From NCBI RefSeq assembly GCF_030272615.1, contig NC_081408.1, forward strand, positions 63,672,614 to 63,732,613: DNA of 60,000 bases. The letters run 5' to 3'. The stretch is from Cryptomeria japonica. Its lineage: Eukaryota; Streptophyta; Pinopsida; Cupressales; Cupressaceae. The notes under the pieces are model-generated. The model had not been told where the DNA came from. It saw only the letters and a program-made list of their open reading frames with translations, and did not search any database. Of the stretch, positions 1 through 10,710 are shown in pieces; within the stretch, counting starts at the first letter, position 1; every line of letters begins with the position of its first letter. A program made the translations under genes and the position numbers.

Positions 1-638
1 TCCAACATCTTTGATGCTTCATAACTTTTCTTCAATGTTTCTTTGGATTTCTTCTCTATTTCAAGTTCACCAGTCAACCTTGATACTTCAAGTTTCAATG
101 ATTGATTTTCATCATTCTTTAGAATTGCTTCATGATGTGCATAACCTAGTTGATCTATCATATTTTGTTGAATACCAGTTAACCTTATGATTTCTTCATC
201 CTTATCAGATACTAGAGCTTTAAGCTATTGTTTCTCCCTTTGTAGATCTCTTGCTTTATCCTCAGCTATCCTTAATGCATCTAGATTTTCAGTCATCTGT
301 GTACTGAAATGTTCATGTTCTCTTTTCATTGCTTTTAGTTGATCAGCCAATTTTTTGTTCTTTTCTTTCAACATTCAAATCATTTCTTTAGTCTCTTCAG
401 ATATACCATTCTCAGATGATGTCTTGATTTGTTCCACTAGCTCTTGAGAATCCTGCAAGTCATCAGATAATCTTCTCCTTACTTTCAAAGGTTTTTGCAT
501 TTGCCTCTGAATGTCTGCAATCACTTGATTTGCATTATCCATCTCTTCTTGTAGATACACAATCCTCTAAGATTGTTTGTAGCCTTCCATTAATAAGATC
601 TTTCTCTTTAGGTAGTCAAACCCTTTTCCAAGATTCAA
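1..638 (-). pseudogene. Coiled-coil ORF just inside the primer-binding site of a Copia-like element (partial)
   Basis: Reading leftward from the primer-binding site, one frame encodes a Lys/Glu/Gln/Leu-rich protein with heptad-like spacing, for example MDNANQVIADIQRQMQKP near 541-488 and further E/K/L-rich stretches down to base 1. The frame is broken by stops near 570, 372 and 226; the longest open piece is 375-560. There is no Copia gag domain and no CCHC knuckle in the visible part, although a gag would normally start here. The protein runs off the window. I infer a non-autonomous LTR element whose internal region carries a coiled-coil protein. Alternatively this is an unusual gag N-terminus; the missing left side would decide. 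Confidence 0.5.
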
Positions 639-650
639 GCTCTGATACCA
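639..650 (-). other. Primer-binding site, initiator Met tRNA type
   Basis: On the minus strand the sequence is TGGTATCAGAGC, the standard Copia primer-binding site complementary to the 3' end of initiator methionine tRNA. It lies directly after the LTR end on that strand. Confidence 0.8.
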
Positions 651-652
651 AT

Positions 653-1800
653 CATTAGGCCCAATATGGAAAGCTAATGTACTAAAAGGGGAGGGGTGAA
701 TCAGTACTCCAAAACTTTTCTTTAATAATAACCTTATTATTATGCATAAACAGAATTGTGCAGTAACATAAAATAAAGTTAAAACAAACAGATAACAATC
801 ATATGTGATTCACTCCATAACACACATATTTTGGTCACGCAGAAACTCTTGGTTAGAGAGAAAAACTTTCATGGGGATGGCACCCACAACTTCACTACTG
901 CAATAATAAAGATTGTTCGGTTAGAGCTACATTTAGCTATTTCTGATAGCTTACCTTGTTAGGAGTAACAAGATCTATTAGATCTACCTTACTAAAGGAT
1001 TTCACAACACTATATAAATGCTGCACCTAGTTAGAGGATTTACAATTTATAGACTTGGGTAGAGTCTTTTACCCTATTAAAGGTTTCTCTTACAACTTCA
1101 AAATATTACAATAGAATCATTACAAATATCTGCAACTTTACATCTAAAATGCTATAGTAGATTCTATGTGCTCAGAATAAGATTACCTAGCTTGTAGCAT
1201 ACCTCGGTAACCCATATTGTAACACGGTAAACCCTTCTATTTACTATGTTCTTCGACTGTTCACTTATAACCTTCTCAGTGACCTCCCTGTGTCTCTGTA
1301 ACAGTCTTCCTTCATGCATACACACATGCATTCATACATCTCTATCCATTCACATTTCTCTCTTCCCATGCTGTACAAATAGATCTCTTACAGCGGTGAT
1401 CTAATTCATTGCTTCAATCTTACAAAAAGATTCCTTGAATGAATAACTAAACAAAATATTTCATTGGTTAGATTGACCTTGCAATCAAACATAATCTTCT
1501 AGTACAATTCCCAATGTAAAAACGGTTAGATGTGCCTCGATCTTGTAACACGTTTTCATGTGCATGTCCAGGTTCAATGTATCTGGTAAAATGTTTCACT
1601 CAGTGAATATCAACTTAGTGAGTTAACTTTACTGCTCGGTAGCCATGAAACAATACTCGGTAAACAGCTCAGTGAATACTATGTTCTGTGACTGCTTTCT
1701 TCTGTAACTGACTAGACTGTTCATACCGACTTCTCTATGTGTACTGACTGCATAATTCGGTAATACTAACCGACTAGAATATATAGTATGACTTTGAATA
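653..1800 (-). repeat. 5' LTR of a Copia-like element, far end not defined
   Basis: The region adjoins a Met-tRNA primer-binding site. It contains the G-rich tract followed by TGAATCAG (about 673-705) seen near the end of every Copia LTR here, and the short CGGTA-type motifs common to these LTRs. The terminal TG appears mutated (CATTAGG instead of TGTTAGG). No matching start is visible before LINE-derived sequence begins near 1803, so the LTR is probably truncated. It holds no coding sequence. Confidence 0.6.
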
Positions 1801-1805
1801 TGAAA

Positions 1806-2290
1806 CTAATGGCAATTTGATAAGTAGTAACAATTAAGTGAATCTCCTTCAAGCCATAATTTATCATAATTAAGATTTTTAACTATAATTAAGGTGTTGA
1901 GGGTGGTAGAGGCTTCAACAAAATGGCTAGTTTGATGCCCCAGAGGTCCAGCCACCGCCTTAAGACAACTTCCAGCAAAATTCCTGACAATGCCCCTGTA
2001 TCCAGCTTTACCCGGATTCCCTATAGAAGCCCCATCAAAGTTAGCCTTAATCCATCCATAAGGAGGAAAGCACCAGACCAGACATTCTCTTCTAGTCTCC
2101 TTGCAAGAAGAAGTGGTAGAAAGATTCCATCTGTCTTTAAAATCATCTTTAGTAGCAGGTCCCTGATTAGTGCAATAAAGGCATTCAAAAATACTCCTAA
2201 AGATTTTATTTGCAACCACTTCAGGAGTAGCCCTTTTATGCCTAAAAATCCTGTTGTTGCGCTCTTTCTAGATATTCCATATAACAATTA
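1806..2290 (-). pseudogene. LINE RNase H-like domain (truncated)
   Basis: The minus-strand frame 2219-1806 contains KANFDGASIGNPGKAGYRG, the first strand and catalytic Asp region of the plant RNase H-like (RVT_3) domain, then LWLEGDS, the region of the last acidic residue. It ends soon after in LNCYYLSNCH and a stop, short of a full domain. The piece just upstream (2290-2220) is in another frame, so there is a frameshift. It is the C-terminal end of the LINE ORF2 above. Confidence 0.75.
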
Positions 2291-2413
2291 GCAATGTAAG
2301 TCTCCAAGTTTCCACAATTTTAGGATTAGATTAGGGCAATTCCATTACTGCCAAGAATCCCCAAGGGATTTCAAGAAAACCCAGCTCAAGTTCCACCTAG
2401 TTAGGATGATTTT

Positions 2414-2640
2414 CTAGATATCCTGGCTAAAACTACATTGATTGAGAATGTGACAAGCCGTCTCTTCTTCCTTGCAGCAAAGAGAACACCTATTAGGAAA
2501 AATAATACCTCTTTTATGAATATTGTCCAAGGTTAATACCTTATTTTGGATCAAAATCCAGAAGAAGATATTGACCTTTGGAAGTAACTTCTTGCTCCAA
2601 ACTTTAGCCCAGATGGGAATATCTTCCACTGGGTCATTGT
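2414..2640 (-). pseudogene. LINE zinc-binding RVT region
   Basis: The frame contains WAKVWSKKLLPKVNIFFWIL followed by CSLCCKEEETACHILNQC. This is the Cys/His pattern of the zf-RVT segment between RT and RNase H in plant LINEs (leading Trp and Pro-Lys-Val, then CxxC, then H and C). The open stretch is 71 codons and ends in a stop at 2414. It lies between the RT and RNase H pieces in the order expected of one ORF2. Confidence 0.75.
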
Positions 2641-3787
2641 GAATATCTGCAATAGAGGAGACAGAATAAGTCCCATCCTAGGTTTCCCTCCATATCAATC
2701 TATCATATTTGTTGTCTCTAGGGATATTAGCAGAGAGAGAAATCTAAAGGAACTTGAGCCCCAGACACTGTTGGCTAAAATTAATCAAGTTCCCATTTAT
2801 CCAGTAATCTCTGACCTTTTCCCCATACCTACTTTTGAACCGGTCTTTCCAATCTTTAAGAATTGGAATTTCCTCTAGAGGTTTATTTAGGATCCATCTA
2901 TCTTCCCAAAATCTTATTCTCCTCCCATCCCCAAGGTTCCAAGTTCTACCAACAGCAACCCAGCTTTTAGTGGATTGCACAACATTCCATATAGCAGATC
3001 CTTCAATAATGAAAGAGTTATCAAAGAATTCTTCCTCAGAAGGTTGCATGTAGAGATATTTGTTTTTCTAAATAGAGTTCTATTCTCTTTCCTCCCCTTT
3101 CAATCTCCAAATTTTCTTGGCTAATAAATCTTTATTCATAGAACCTATGTTCCTTAAACCCAGACCACCAAAGGCCTTAAGGGAGCAAATTTTATTCCAG
3201 GCAATAAGGGGAATTCTGTTTTTGACTTCCACTCCCGACCAGAGGAATTTTTTTTTTATTCTTTGAATGGCTTCTACAAACTTTGTGGGGAGTTTGAACA
3301 GGCTGAGAGCATACACAGGCAGGTTTTGGAGAGTGGCTTTGAGTAGGGTGATTTTGCCCACTTGACTAAGGATAGCCCCTTTCTAGCTAGCAAGTTTCAG
3401 GTTAAGTCTATCTATCACCTTGTTCCAGAAGGAGTCCTCGGGCTTAAGACATAGGGGAAGCCCCAAATAAGTAGAGGGAAACTCAGAGAGATTGCAGCCA
3501 AGAATCCTTCCAATCCTTAGTTGCCTTTGGACTGGAGTATTGATGAAAAATAGAGAACTTTTATCCCAATTGATTTTTTGGCTAGCGGCAAATTCATAAG
3601 TATTCAAAATATTCTTCATATTATTAGCTTCCATGATGGTGGATTCCCCCATGGTAATAGAGTCATCGAACAAACAACATTGGAAGAGGAAGGTTTTAGA
3701 CCCTTAAGGTTGCCATTTTCCACATTTTTGAGGATAAATCTGCCCAGGCATTCAGTAAGAATGGTGAACAGTTGTTGTTGTTCTTAA
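2640..3787 (-). pseudogene. LINE reverse transcriptase, C-terminal part (broken)
   Basis: From the right edge the minus strand reads LFTILTECLGRFIL, matching the region of non-LTR RT that precedes the active site, then CLFDDSITM, a damaged version of the FxDD active-site box with one residue missing and a frameshift beside it. STYLGLPLC follows near 3464-3440, then the thumb-like segment containing KFLWSG (about 3240) and WEDRWI (about 2890). Open pieces are 3383-3673, 3080-3361 and 2744-3049, in different frames. The LGLPL and FLWSG motifs are typical of plant LINE ORF2. No activity is possible. Confidence 0.8.
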
Positions 3788-3789
3788 GT

Positions 3790-6267
3790 TATAGTGGAAT
3801 TTTTAGATGATACTGGTGTAATTGGATCTTTATTCTATACTGGTGTGTTTAATGTAGGTTCATTTGTCAGTATCTTTGTTGCCGGTTCAGATTCTATATA
3901 CCTTTAAGTTCCTCTAAACTATTCATCAATTTTCACATTTGTACTCTCAACAATTTTCTGCAATCTCTTGTTAAAACAACTATATGCCTTGCTCTTAGAT
4001 GAATAACCAAGAAATATTCCTTCATCACTTCTAGGATCAAATTTGCCAATATACTCATCTCTCCTAATATAGCATTTACTTCCAAATATTATGAAATATT
4101 TAACAGTAGGAGTAATACCAAATCATAGATCATGAGCGGTCTTACCGGTTTCTCCTTTGATGTGAAATTTGTTGACTGTGTAGACTATTGTGCTTACTGC
4201 CTCTCTCCAATATACATGTGGTAGATTTGCTTCTGATAACATACTTCTAGCTACATCCAAGATAGTTCTATTTTTCCTTTCTACAACTCCTTCTGTTGTG
4301 GTGTCCGGGGTGCTGATAACTATCTTCTGATCCCATTTACTTCACAGAATGTATTAAATTCCTTAGATGTGAATTCACCTCCTTGATCCGATCTCAGACA
4401 TTTGATTTTCTTGTTGGTTTCATTTTCTACCATCACCTTGAATATCTTGAATTTCCCAAGTGCTTCTAATTTTTCTTTGAGAAAAGTAACCCAACACATT
4501 CTAGAATAGTCATCAATGATTAGCATGAAATATCTATCACCTTGTAAGCTTTTAGTTCTTACTAGACCGCATAAATCAGTATGAATTAAGTCAAGAGCAT
4601 TATTAGATTTTTCTGGAATACTTTTAAAATATTCTCTAACTTGTTTTCCAAATTAACATTCCTTACATACTAGATTGTGAGGTTTAACAATCTTAGGTAA
4701 ATCTCTAACTGCTTTAGTTGTACTAATTTTCACAATGCAATCAAAATTTACATGACAGAGTCTCTTATGCTATAGCCAACTTTCATCAATATGTGCAATC
4801 AAGCATGTCTTTTCATTTTTATGCAAATGAAAGATATTTCCTCTAGTTTGATTATCAGATTCAATTTCCAAACCAGTTCTATTCATAATTTTGCATTTCC
4901 CATTCTTGAATTGTAACTGAAATCCTTTGTCAACTAATTGACCAACACTCAAAAGATTATGCTTTAAACCTTCAACATAGTAAACATTGTCAGTGTTATG
5001 CTTACCATCAAGAGATATAGTACCTTTTCCTTTGATCAAACAAGCTTTATCATCTCCAAATCTTACTAGACCTCCATTATATTCCTCAAAAAGTCAAGAA
5101 TTTACTTTTATCACCAGTCATATGATGTGAACATCCTGAATCAATGACCCATTCATCCTTAACTTCAATTTTAGTTGTCAAGGCCTACTCTACCAGTTGA
5201 ACAGTAGGTGTCGGTTGATCTTCTGTTATAGCAACAATGACCCATCCATTGTCTTCCAGATCCTCATCAAAATCATCAGTGACTCCTTCATCAACAAGAT
5301 AACAAGACTTGTCTTTATTCTTCTTAAATCTATATCTCTAATATTCAGGGTTAGGCTTGTATGTTCTTCTAGCTTCTTCTTTCAATCTTGCATGTCTATC
5401 AGGGCATCTTGAAGCCATATGACCAATCTTATTATAGTTAAAACATCTAAAGGGTGCTTTACCTTAATAATTACTTCCAACTAGACCTTTAAGCATTTTT
5501 CTTGCAAATAGTGCTTCAAGCTCTTCAAGTTCTTCCTTTTCTCTCCTACTTTCTTCAAGTTCTCTTGCATAAAAGGCTTTCCAATCAGACTTGTCAAATG
5601 ATGATGCAGATGATGTTGATGCCTTAAAAGATAAATCTGTCTTTATAGTAGCAACAGGACCAAATTCCTCAATTTTAAAAGCTGAAAGTTTTCAAATCAA
5701 TGTGTCTCTAGTTACTGATGTATTAGGCATTATTCTTAACTCATTTATAGCAGTAACTTTCATTTTGTATGTTGGTGGAAATCCTCTTAAAACCTTTGAA
5801 ATAGTTTCATCTTCACTTAAGGTTCCTCCACAATATTTAATACCCAAAACAATTTTATTTACTCTTTCCATAAAAGTAGAAATCCTTTCATCTTCTTCCA
5901 TTTTCAGATTTTCATACATAACTCTAAAGCTTTCAAGTTTTGCAATTTTGACTATGGAATCTCCTTCATTTAATGTTTCCAAATGGTCCCAAATAGCTTT
6001 AGTAGTAGATCTATCTAATAATCCCATGATTCGCTGATCTGATAGTGGGCTCAAAAGTGCTTCTCTTGCTTTGCAATCATTTTCTTCATCTTTTCCTAAG
6101 GTTAGTGGATTAGGTTGATCAAGAGTAGGAGCAGTATAGCCATTCTTTGTAACTTCCCAGCTGTCCTTTCCAATGCAAGTCAAATGTGTCTGCATCTTGA
6201 TCTTCCATATACCATAGTTAGTTCCATCAAGTTTAGGACTATCCTTCCTGAAATAGTTAGAAGACAT
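3790..6267 (-). pseudogene. Copia A gag-protease-integrase polyprotein (broken)
   Basis: Gag begins at 6267 with MSSNYFRKDSPKLDGTNYGI and is open to about 5692, then continues through frameshifts. The zinc knuckle (about 5440-5398) reads CFNYNKIGHMASRC: its second Cys is Tyr, which fits a G-to-A change. Protease has the intact catalytic DSG in VIDSGCSHHMTGDKSKF (about 5150-5105). Integrase has its HHCC-type region near 4770-4660, the first acidic site HTDLCG (about 4580), SDQGGEF (about 4390) and an ERK box near 4290. In-frame stops include CAG-to-TAG and CAA-to-TAA changes. Coding similarity to Copia E ends at about 3790. Confidence 0.8.
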
Positions 6268-6309
6268 TGGATCTCCTCAAGCTGTTAAACTTCTGCAAAA
6301 AGAGGACTA

Positions 6310-6322
6310 GGCTCTGATACCA
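6310..6322 (-). other. Primer-binding site of Copia A
   Basis: The minus strand reads TGGTATCAGAGCC, an exact Met-tRNA primer-binding site, two bases from the LTR end. Confidence 0.9.
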
Positions 6323-6324
6323 AT

Positions 6325-7370
6325 TGTTAGGTCTCAAAGATAATTGAGAGCCTGGGGGGGGGGGTGAATTAGCTATCAAATGAATTTAAACCAAAAACAG
6401 CTTAACCAAAACTCAATGCTTAATACCGGTATACCAAAGTTAATACTGATAGACATTTTATCAGTTAATTGCAGTACAGGTAAAGATTAATGCATGAAGC
6501 GGAAAGACAATAACATCCACAACACATAACACCAATATTTGTACATGGAAACCCTATAAGGGGAAAAACCATGGTGGAAAACCTTACCCACAATCAGATG
6601 GTACTACTGCAGATAGTATGTGTATACAATAGGGGGTCTGCACATGCAAAAAGGCCAAGCACCTAGAGCTCACTACTCAAACACAAATAGGAGTCACATT
6701 GACTACAATTGGATGGTTAAATCCAATAATAATGTACCTCTCAAAATAGCATCTTCATATGTTGGATTCAGTATCGGTATAGTTCTGATATGTCTTCACA
6801 AAACCTTCCTTCTACCTTCAAATGTTGTCTGTGTGTATAGCTCTACTTATTCTCGCATATACCTTATTACAATCCTTTTCCAATCACATATCGATCTTAT
6901 AAATAAGATCTTACATATATACCAAAGCCTAGGACCAAAATGTATAGGTCGGCTTTACAAAAGATATTACAATAAAACAATTTACAAGTAAAATAACAAC
7001 CGATGCAATATCCGATTCAACATGTTGGCTTAATACATTTAGAATATTAATAAATCGTCTCCATAATGTGCCATGTTGATCTGGAATAGATAAGCCTGTC
7101 GGTGCTTATCCTAGACCTATTTGTCAGTAACAACAAATATGCAAACATGAATATACCAATGAACAAATCTCCAAGACAAAGTGTCCAAATGATGTCTTTG
7201 ACATAACCAAGTGTTTTCCATGTCATTCCAAGTGCCAGTGAACAAGATACCGGTGACTATGCATAAGTCACTTGCTTGCTAGTGAACATTGCCAATTCTG
7301 CAAGTGCTAGAGTTTATAAGTGTTGACATCAATGACAAAACCATATCAACATATCCAAAATACCAAACCA
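6325..7370 (-). repeat. 5' LTR of Copia A
   Basis: On the plus strand the LTR begins TGTTAGG at 6325 beside the primer-binding site. It carries a twelve-G run followed by TGAATTAG (about 6353-6372) and the GGGGAAAAACCATGG block (about 6558). It ends near 7370 after the GTTGACATCAATGACA block that marks the start of these LTRs on the other strand. Its length of about 1,046 bases matches the 1,042-base 3' LTR of Copia E. Long open frames inside it are chance. Confidence 0.8.
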
Positions 7371-7379
7371 AACACTCTA

Positions 7380-8040
7380 AAATGCTTGAGTGATGGTTTC
7401 AAGTCGTACCATAGCTCATAGGGAGTCATTCTACTGTTCACTCTTAGCTATACCTGGTTTAATGTATAGACAATAGTATGAGCTTCTTCCTTCCAGTATG
7501 TATCCAATATGCTAGCCTCATTCAACATTGTTCTAGCCATTTCCTTTACTATCCTATTCTTCCTTTCTACCACACCATTTTTTTGTGGTGTTCTTGCTAC
7601 TGAATATTGTCTTTGGATTCCATGTTTCTCATAGAAGTCAATAAACTCATTTGAATAATATTTTCCACCCAGGTCTGATCTTAAACACTTTAACTAGTGT
7701 CTACTATCATTTTCAACCATCCTTCTAAAAATATTGAATCTTTCAAATGCTTGTGATTTTTCATGCAAAAATGTCATCCAATTCATCCTTGAGTAGTCAT
7801 CAATGAACAACATGAAGTATCTCTCACTAGTCAAAACCCTTGTCCTTGATGGCCTACACAAATCTGTATGCACTAATTCTAGAGGTCTTGAGGTATTGTA
7901 ATCTTTTGTTTCGCAACTTACTTTGATTTGCTTTGCTTTGATACATTCATCACAAAAAGCACTTGTAGGTTTTGTTATTTGTGGAATGTTTTTTACATAC
8001 TGGTTCTTGCTTATCTTCACCAGATTGTCAAAGTTCACAT
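7380..8040 (-). pseudogene. Copia B integrase (truncated)
   Basis: The frame 8038-7694 contains the CDECIKAKQ part of the zinc-binding region, then ELVHTDLCRPSRT with the first catalytic Asp, and FIDDYSRMNWMTFL. Past a stop near 7693 it continues to the second catalytic region (about 7680-7640), an ERKNRI-like box (about 7560) and MTPYELWY with HFRVFG (about 7430-7375), where it is cut by Copia A. These are standard Copia integrase landmarks. Confidence 0.8.
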
Positions 8041-8170
8041 GACCTAATCTTCAATGCCACAACTAGCTTTCATCAACCTATCCCATCATGCATTGCGACT
8101 CATAGAATTCCTTTAGATTGTAGACATTACCATCTATTCTCTTTCCTTCTACCACAACTTGACCAGTACC

Positions 8171-9040
8171 CTACTTTATTATCTGACAACCGGTAGAGTC
8201 AAATGTGAACTTGCACCCTTTATCACACATCTGACTTACACTCAGTAGATTATGCTTTAGTCCTTCCACATAGTACACATCATGAGACTTAATCTTTCCA
8301 TCAATATTCAATGTACCATGATCTTTAATCTTGATGGAGGAGTTGTCAACAAAATGGACAAAACCACCATTCCAATCATCAAGCTTGATAAACTTTTTCT
8401 TATCTATGGTCATGTGATTTGAGTGGTCACTATCAACTACCCATAAATTCTTCCTTTCAACATGTAGAGAAGTCTGCAAAATCAAGCTTGACACTATCTT
8501 GTTCTTCTCCTTCTCTATCCAAACTTGTTTCTCTTCTTTCTTCTCCTCTTCTGTCATCTTGTGTTCCGGTTTAGTCTCTATTTTTTGATCTGGTACTATT
8601 TTCTTTTGCTCACTAGTTCTCATATTACAATGCCTTGCTATGTGACAAAAATCTTGACACTTGTAACATTTTACATTAGCATTGAAAGATGTATCCAAAG
8701 AATTCTTGTAGGACATTTGCACTCTTCTCCTACACTCATAACTCTTATGACCAAACTCATGGTAATTATAGCAAGTGACATTTGTGCCTATAATGCAGGA
8801 AATGAGTTTCTACTCTAAAAACTAGGATTTACATTCATCTTCCTACAATTTTCCATTCTATGACCAAACTTATTATACCAGTGACAATAACCATGAAATT
8901 TGGAACATATCGGTTAGATTGTCTTGGTCCTGCAAATGACTGCCTTACCAGGGGTCTTCCTTTCATGCTGCTAACTCTGGTGAATCCTTCAAGATCAACT
9001 TTTGTATTTCTCCTTGGATCTGCATGTTGGTGCATTGAGT
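8171..9040 (-). pseudogene. Copia B extra zinc knuckles and protease (broken)
   Basis: Three Cys/His motifs occur in succession on the minus strand in slightly different frames: CHWYNKFGHRMENC (about 8875-8835), CYNYHEFGHKSYEC (about 8775-8730) and CYKCQDFCHIARHC (about 8671-8630). Only the last has a full CCHC set. The protease follows with WVVDSDHSNHMT (about 8450-8410), where the catalytic DSG has become DSD, and a matrix of LKHNLLSVSQMCDKG (about 8265-8220). Repeated knuckles before the protease are unusual and may be an original feature of this family. Confidence 0.65.
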
Positions 9041-9446
9041 ATGGTCTCCAGTTCTTTGATTGTGTATACTAATTTGTGTGACGATTCTTAACAACATTTG
9101 CATATGTCTTCTTACTGGTATCTTTGCTTATCGTGAATGTCTTCTTATCTTCACCTTCAATTGAAGAAGTAAACATTATCTCCTTACTAGATGTGTCTTT
9201 GCTATTTTAACTTTGACCCTCTTCAAATCCTAAGCCACCAGTATCCTTAGATTGCTTCTGTTTGCTCAACATCTTATCTAAAGCTTTGGTGTTGCCCTAA
9301 TATTTGAGTTTCACTTTCATTTCTTCCTTGCTTTTCTCTAATTCCTTTTGGAGCTTGACAATTTCTTCTTCTAGGTTCATATGCTCCTTCTCCTTCTTAC
9401 TCAAGTCGATGCTATTAACTTCATAGATCCTCTTGGCTTCTTCCAA

Positions 9447-10650
9447 TTAAAGTTTTAGATCTTCAATTGTTTTCTTGAACTCTTCAAGGGAGTTCTCCAA
9501 CATCTCTTGTTCTTCAGCTACAACCTTTTTCACCTTCTTCAAATCTCTTCTTGTTTTCTTCAGCTCTTCTAAGGCACTGATGAGCTCTTCTTCAAGATCT
9601 ACTTCTCCTTCTTTATCTTCCTCTTCTCCTTCTTCAGGTACCAAAACCTCTTGGGCCATGAAAAGGGTTGCACTGACATCATCTTCACTGCAATAGTCAT
9701 TTGAGACACTCTCCTCATCTGTGGTATCATTTTCATGTGTGTAAAGACTATTATGCTTCCAGTTGTCTCTTCTACCATACCGATAGACACTCTTCTTCCC
9801 ATCCTTACCATATGATCTACTACTACTTGATTGGTCATCTTCATTCTTATCACCATAGGGACAGTTGAAACATTTCAGGGGCAGCTTGCCTTTGTATTTG
9901 CTTGAACCCATCTTGAATTTTCTAACAAAGTTTGCCATGATATCATCAGAGTCTTCACTAGTTCCATCATGAGAAGACTCTTCTTTTCCTTTTCTTTATG
10001 TTTTGAATGCATCTTCTTTCTTCAAAACCTCAGTACCAATAGTCCTCATTTCCTAAGAAGTTAGGGAACCATACAACTCATCCATTGTAAAGACTTTCAG
10101 ATCTTTTTCTTCTTGTATTGTAGAAACCTTTGTATCATACTTAGGTGTAAGGGATCTAAGTACTTTCTTCACTAACACCTCATATTTTATTTATTCTCCA
10201 AGCCCTCTAATGGTGTGTTGTTTTATCAATCCTTTGGAGATAGTCAACAATCTTCTCTTCATCTCTCATCTTTAAACCCTCAAGTTATGCTTTTAATGTC
10301 TATAACTTGGCTTCCTTGACTTTAGCATCACCTTCAAATATTTTCTGCAACTTACCCCAAGTTGCTTTGGCAAATGAGCAGTGCATGACCTTGACAAAAT
10401 CATTATCAAATAGCCCACTAAGAATAGCATTGTTTTCCTTAGCATTGTTCTCATATTCCTTCTTATCATCTGGATCAGTAAGAGGATTATTAGGGACAAT
10501 ATACCCATTAAAAACCAACATCCATAGATCACAACCTAGAGAGGACAAATAGGTTTCCATTCTTCTACTCCAAAAGGCATAGTTCACAACATCAAACATA
10601 GGGGATTTTGAGGAAGTTGATTCATTTCTTGACAATGTGAACACTTGCTA
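9447..10650 (-). pseudogene. Copia B gag (broken)
   Basis: Gag starts near 10644 with a region matching the other two gags of this family: RNESTSSK, then NYAFWSRRMETYLSSLG, then KKEYENNAK. It is open to about 10300 and then frameshifted. Around 9880 the zinc knuckle reads LKCFNCPYG where the relative at 38300 has a complete CCHC knuckle. The change equals a 30-base deletion between two TGT triplets, leaving the frame open but removing the knuckle. From 9700 to 9447 the frame is rich in Glu and Lys with heptad spacing, a probable coiled coil. Confidence 0.75.
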
Positions 10651-10695
10651 GGCTCTACCCAAGCTAGAAAACACTTTGACAAAATAGGGTACCTA

Positions 10696-10708
10696 GGCTC
10701 TGATACCA
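10696..10708 (-). other. Primer-binding site of Copia B
   Basis: The minus strand reads TGGTATCAGAGCC next to the LTR end, the Met-tRNA primer-binding site. Confidence 0.9.
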
Positions 10709-10710
10709 AT

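Larger units (their letters stand above)
1803..3787 (-). mobile_element. LINE fragment (3' half)
   Basis: The minus strand encodes, in order, the C-terminal part of a non-LTR reverse transcriptase, a zinc-binding RVT-type region and an RNase H-like domain, which is the order of plant L1-type LINE ORF2. The 5' part is missing. The right edge (about 3787) abuts the coding sequence of Copia A, as expected of a 5'-truncated insertion. The left edge shows no poly(A) tail and the RNase H is cut short, so the 3' end has also been lost. The fragment has many stops and frameshifts and is dead. Confidence 0.8.
3788..7370 (-). mobile_element. Copia A: gag to integrase plus 5' LTR, 3' part missing
   Basis: This minus-strand element runs from a 5' LTR (right) through gag, protease and integrase and ends inside the linker after integrase, where LINE sequence begins. 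RT, RNase H and the 3' LTR are absent. It belongs to the same family as Copia E (52348-58929): gag, protease and integrase are closely similar. It is inserted into the integrase gene of Copia B near 7371, where B coding sequence stops at a phenylalanine-glycine motif. Confidence 0.8.
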
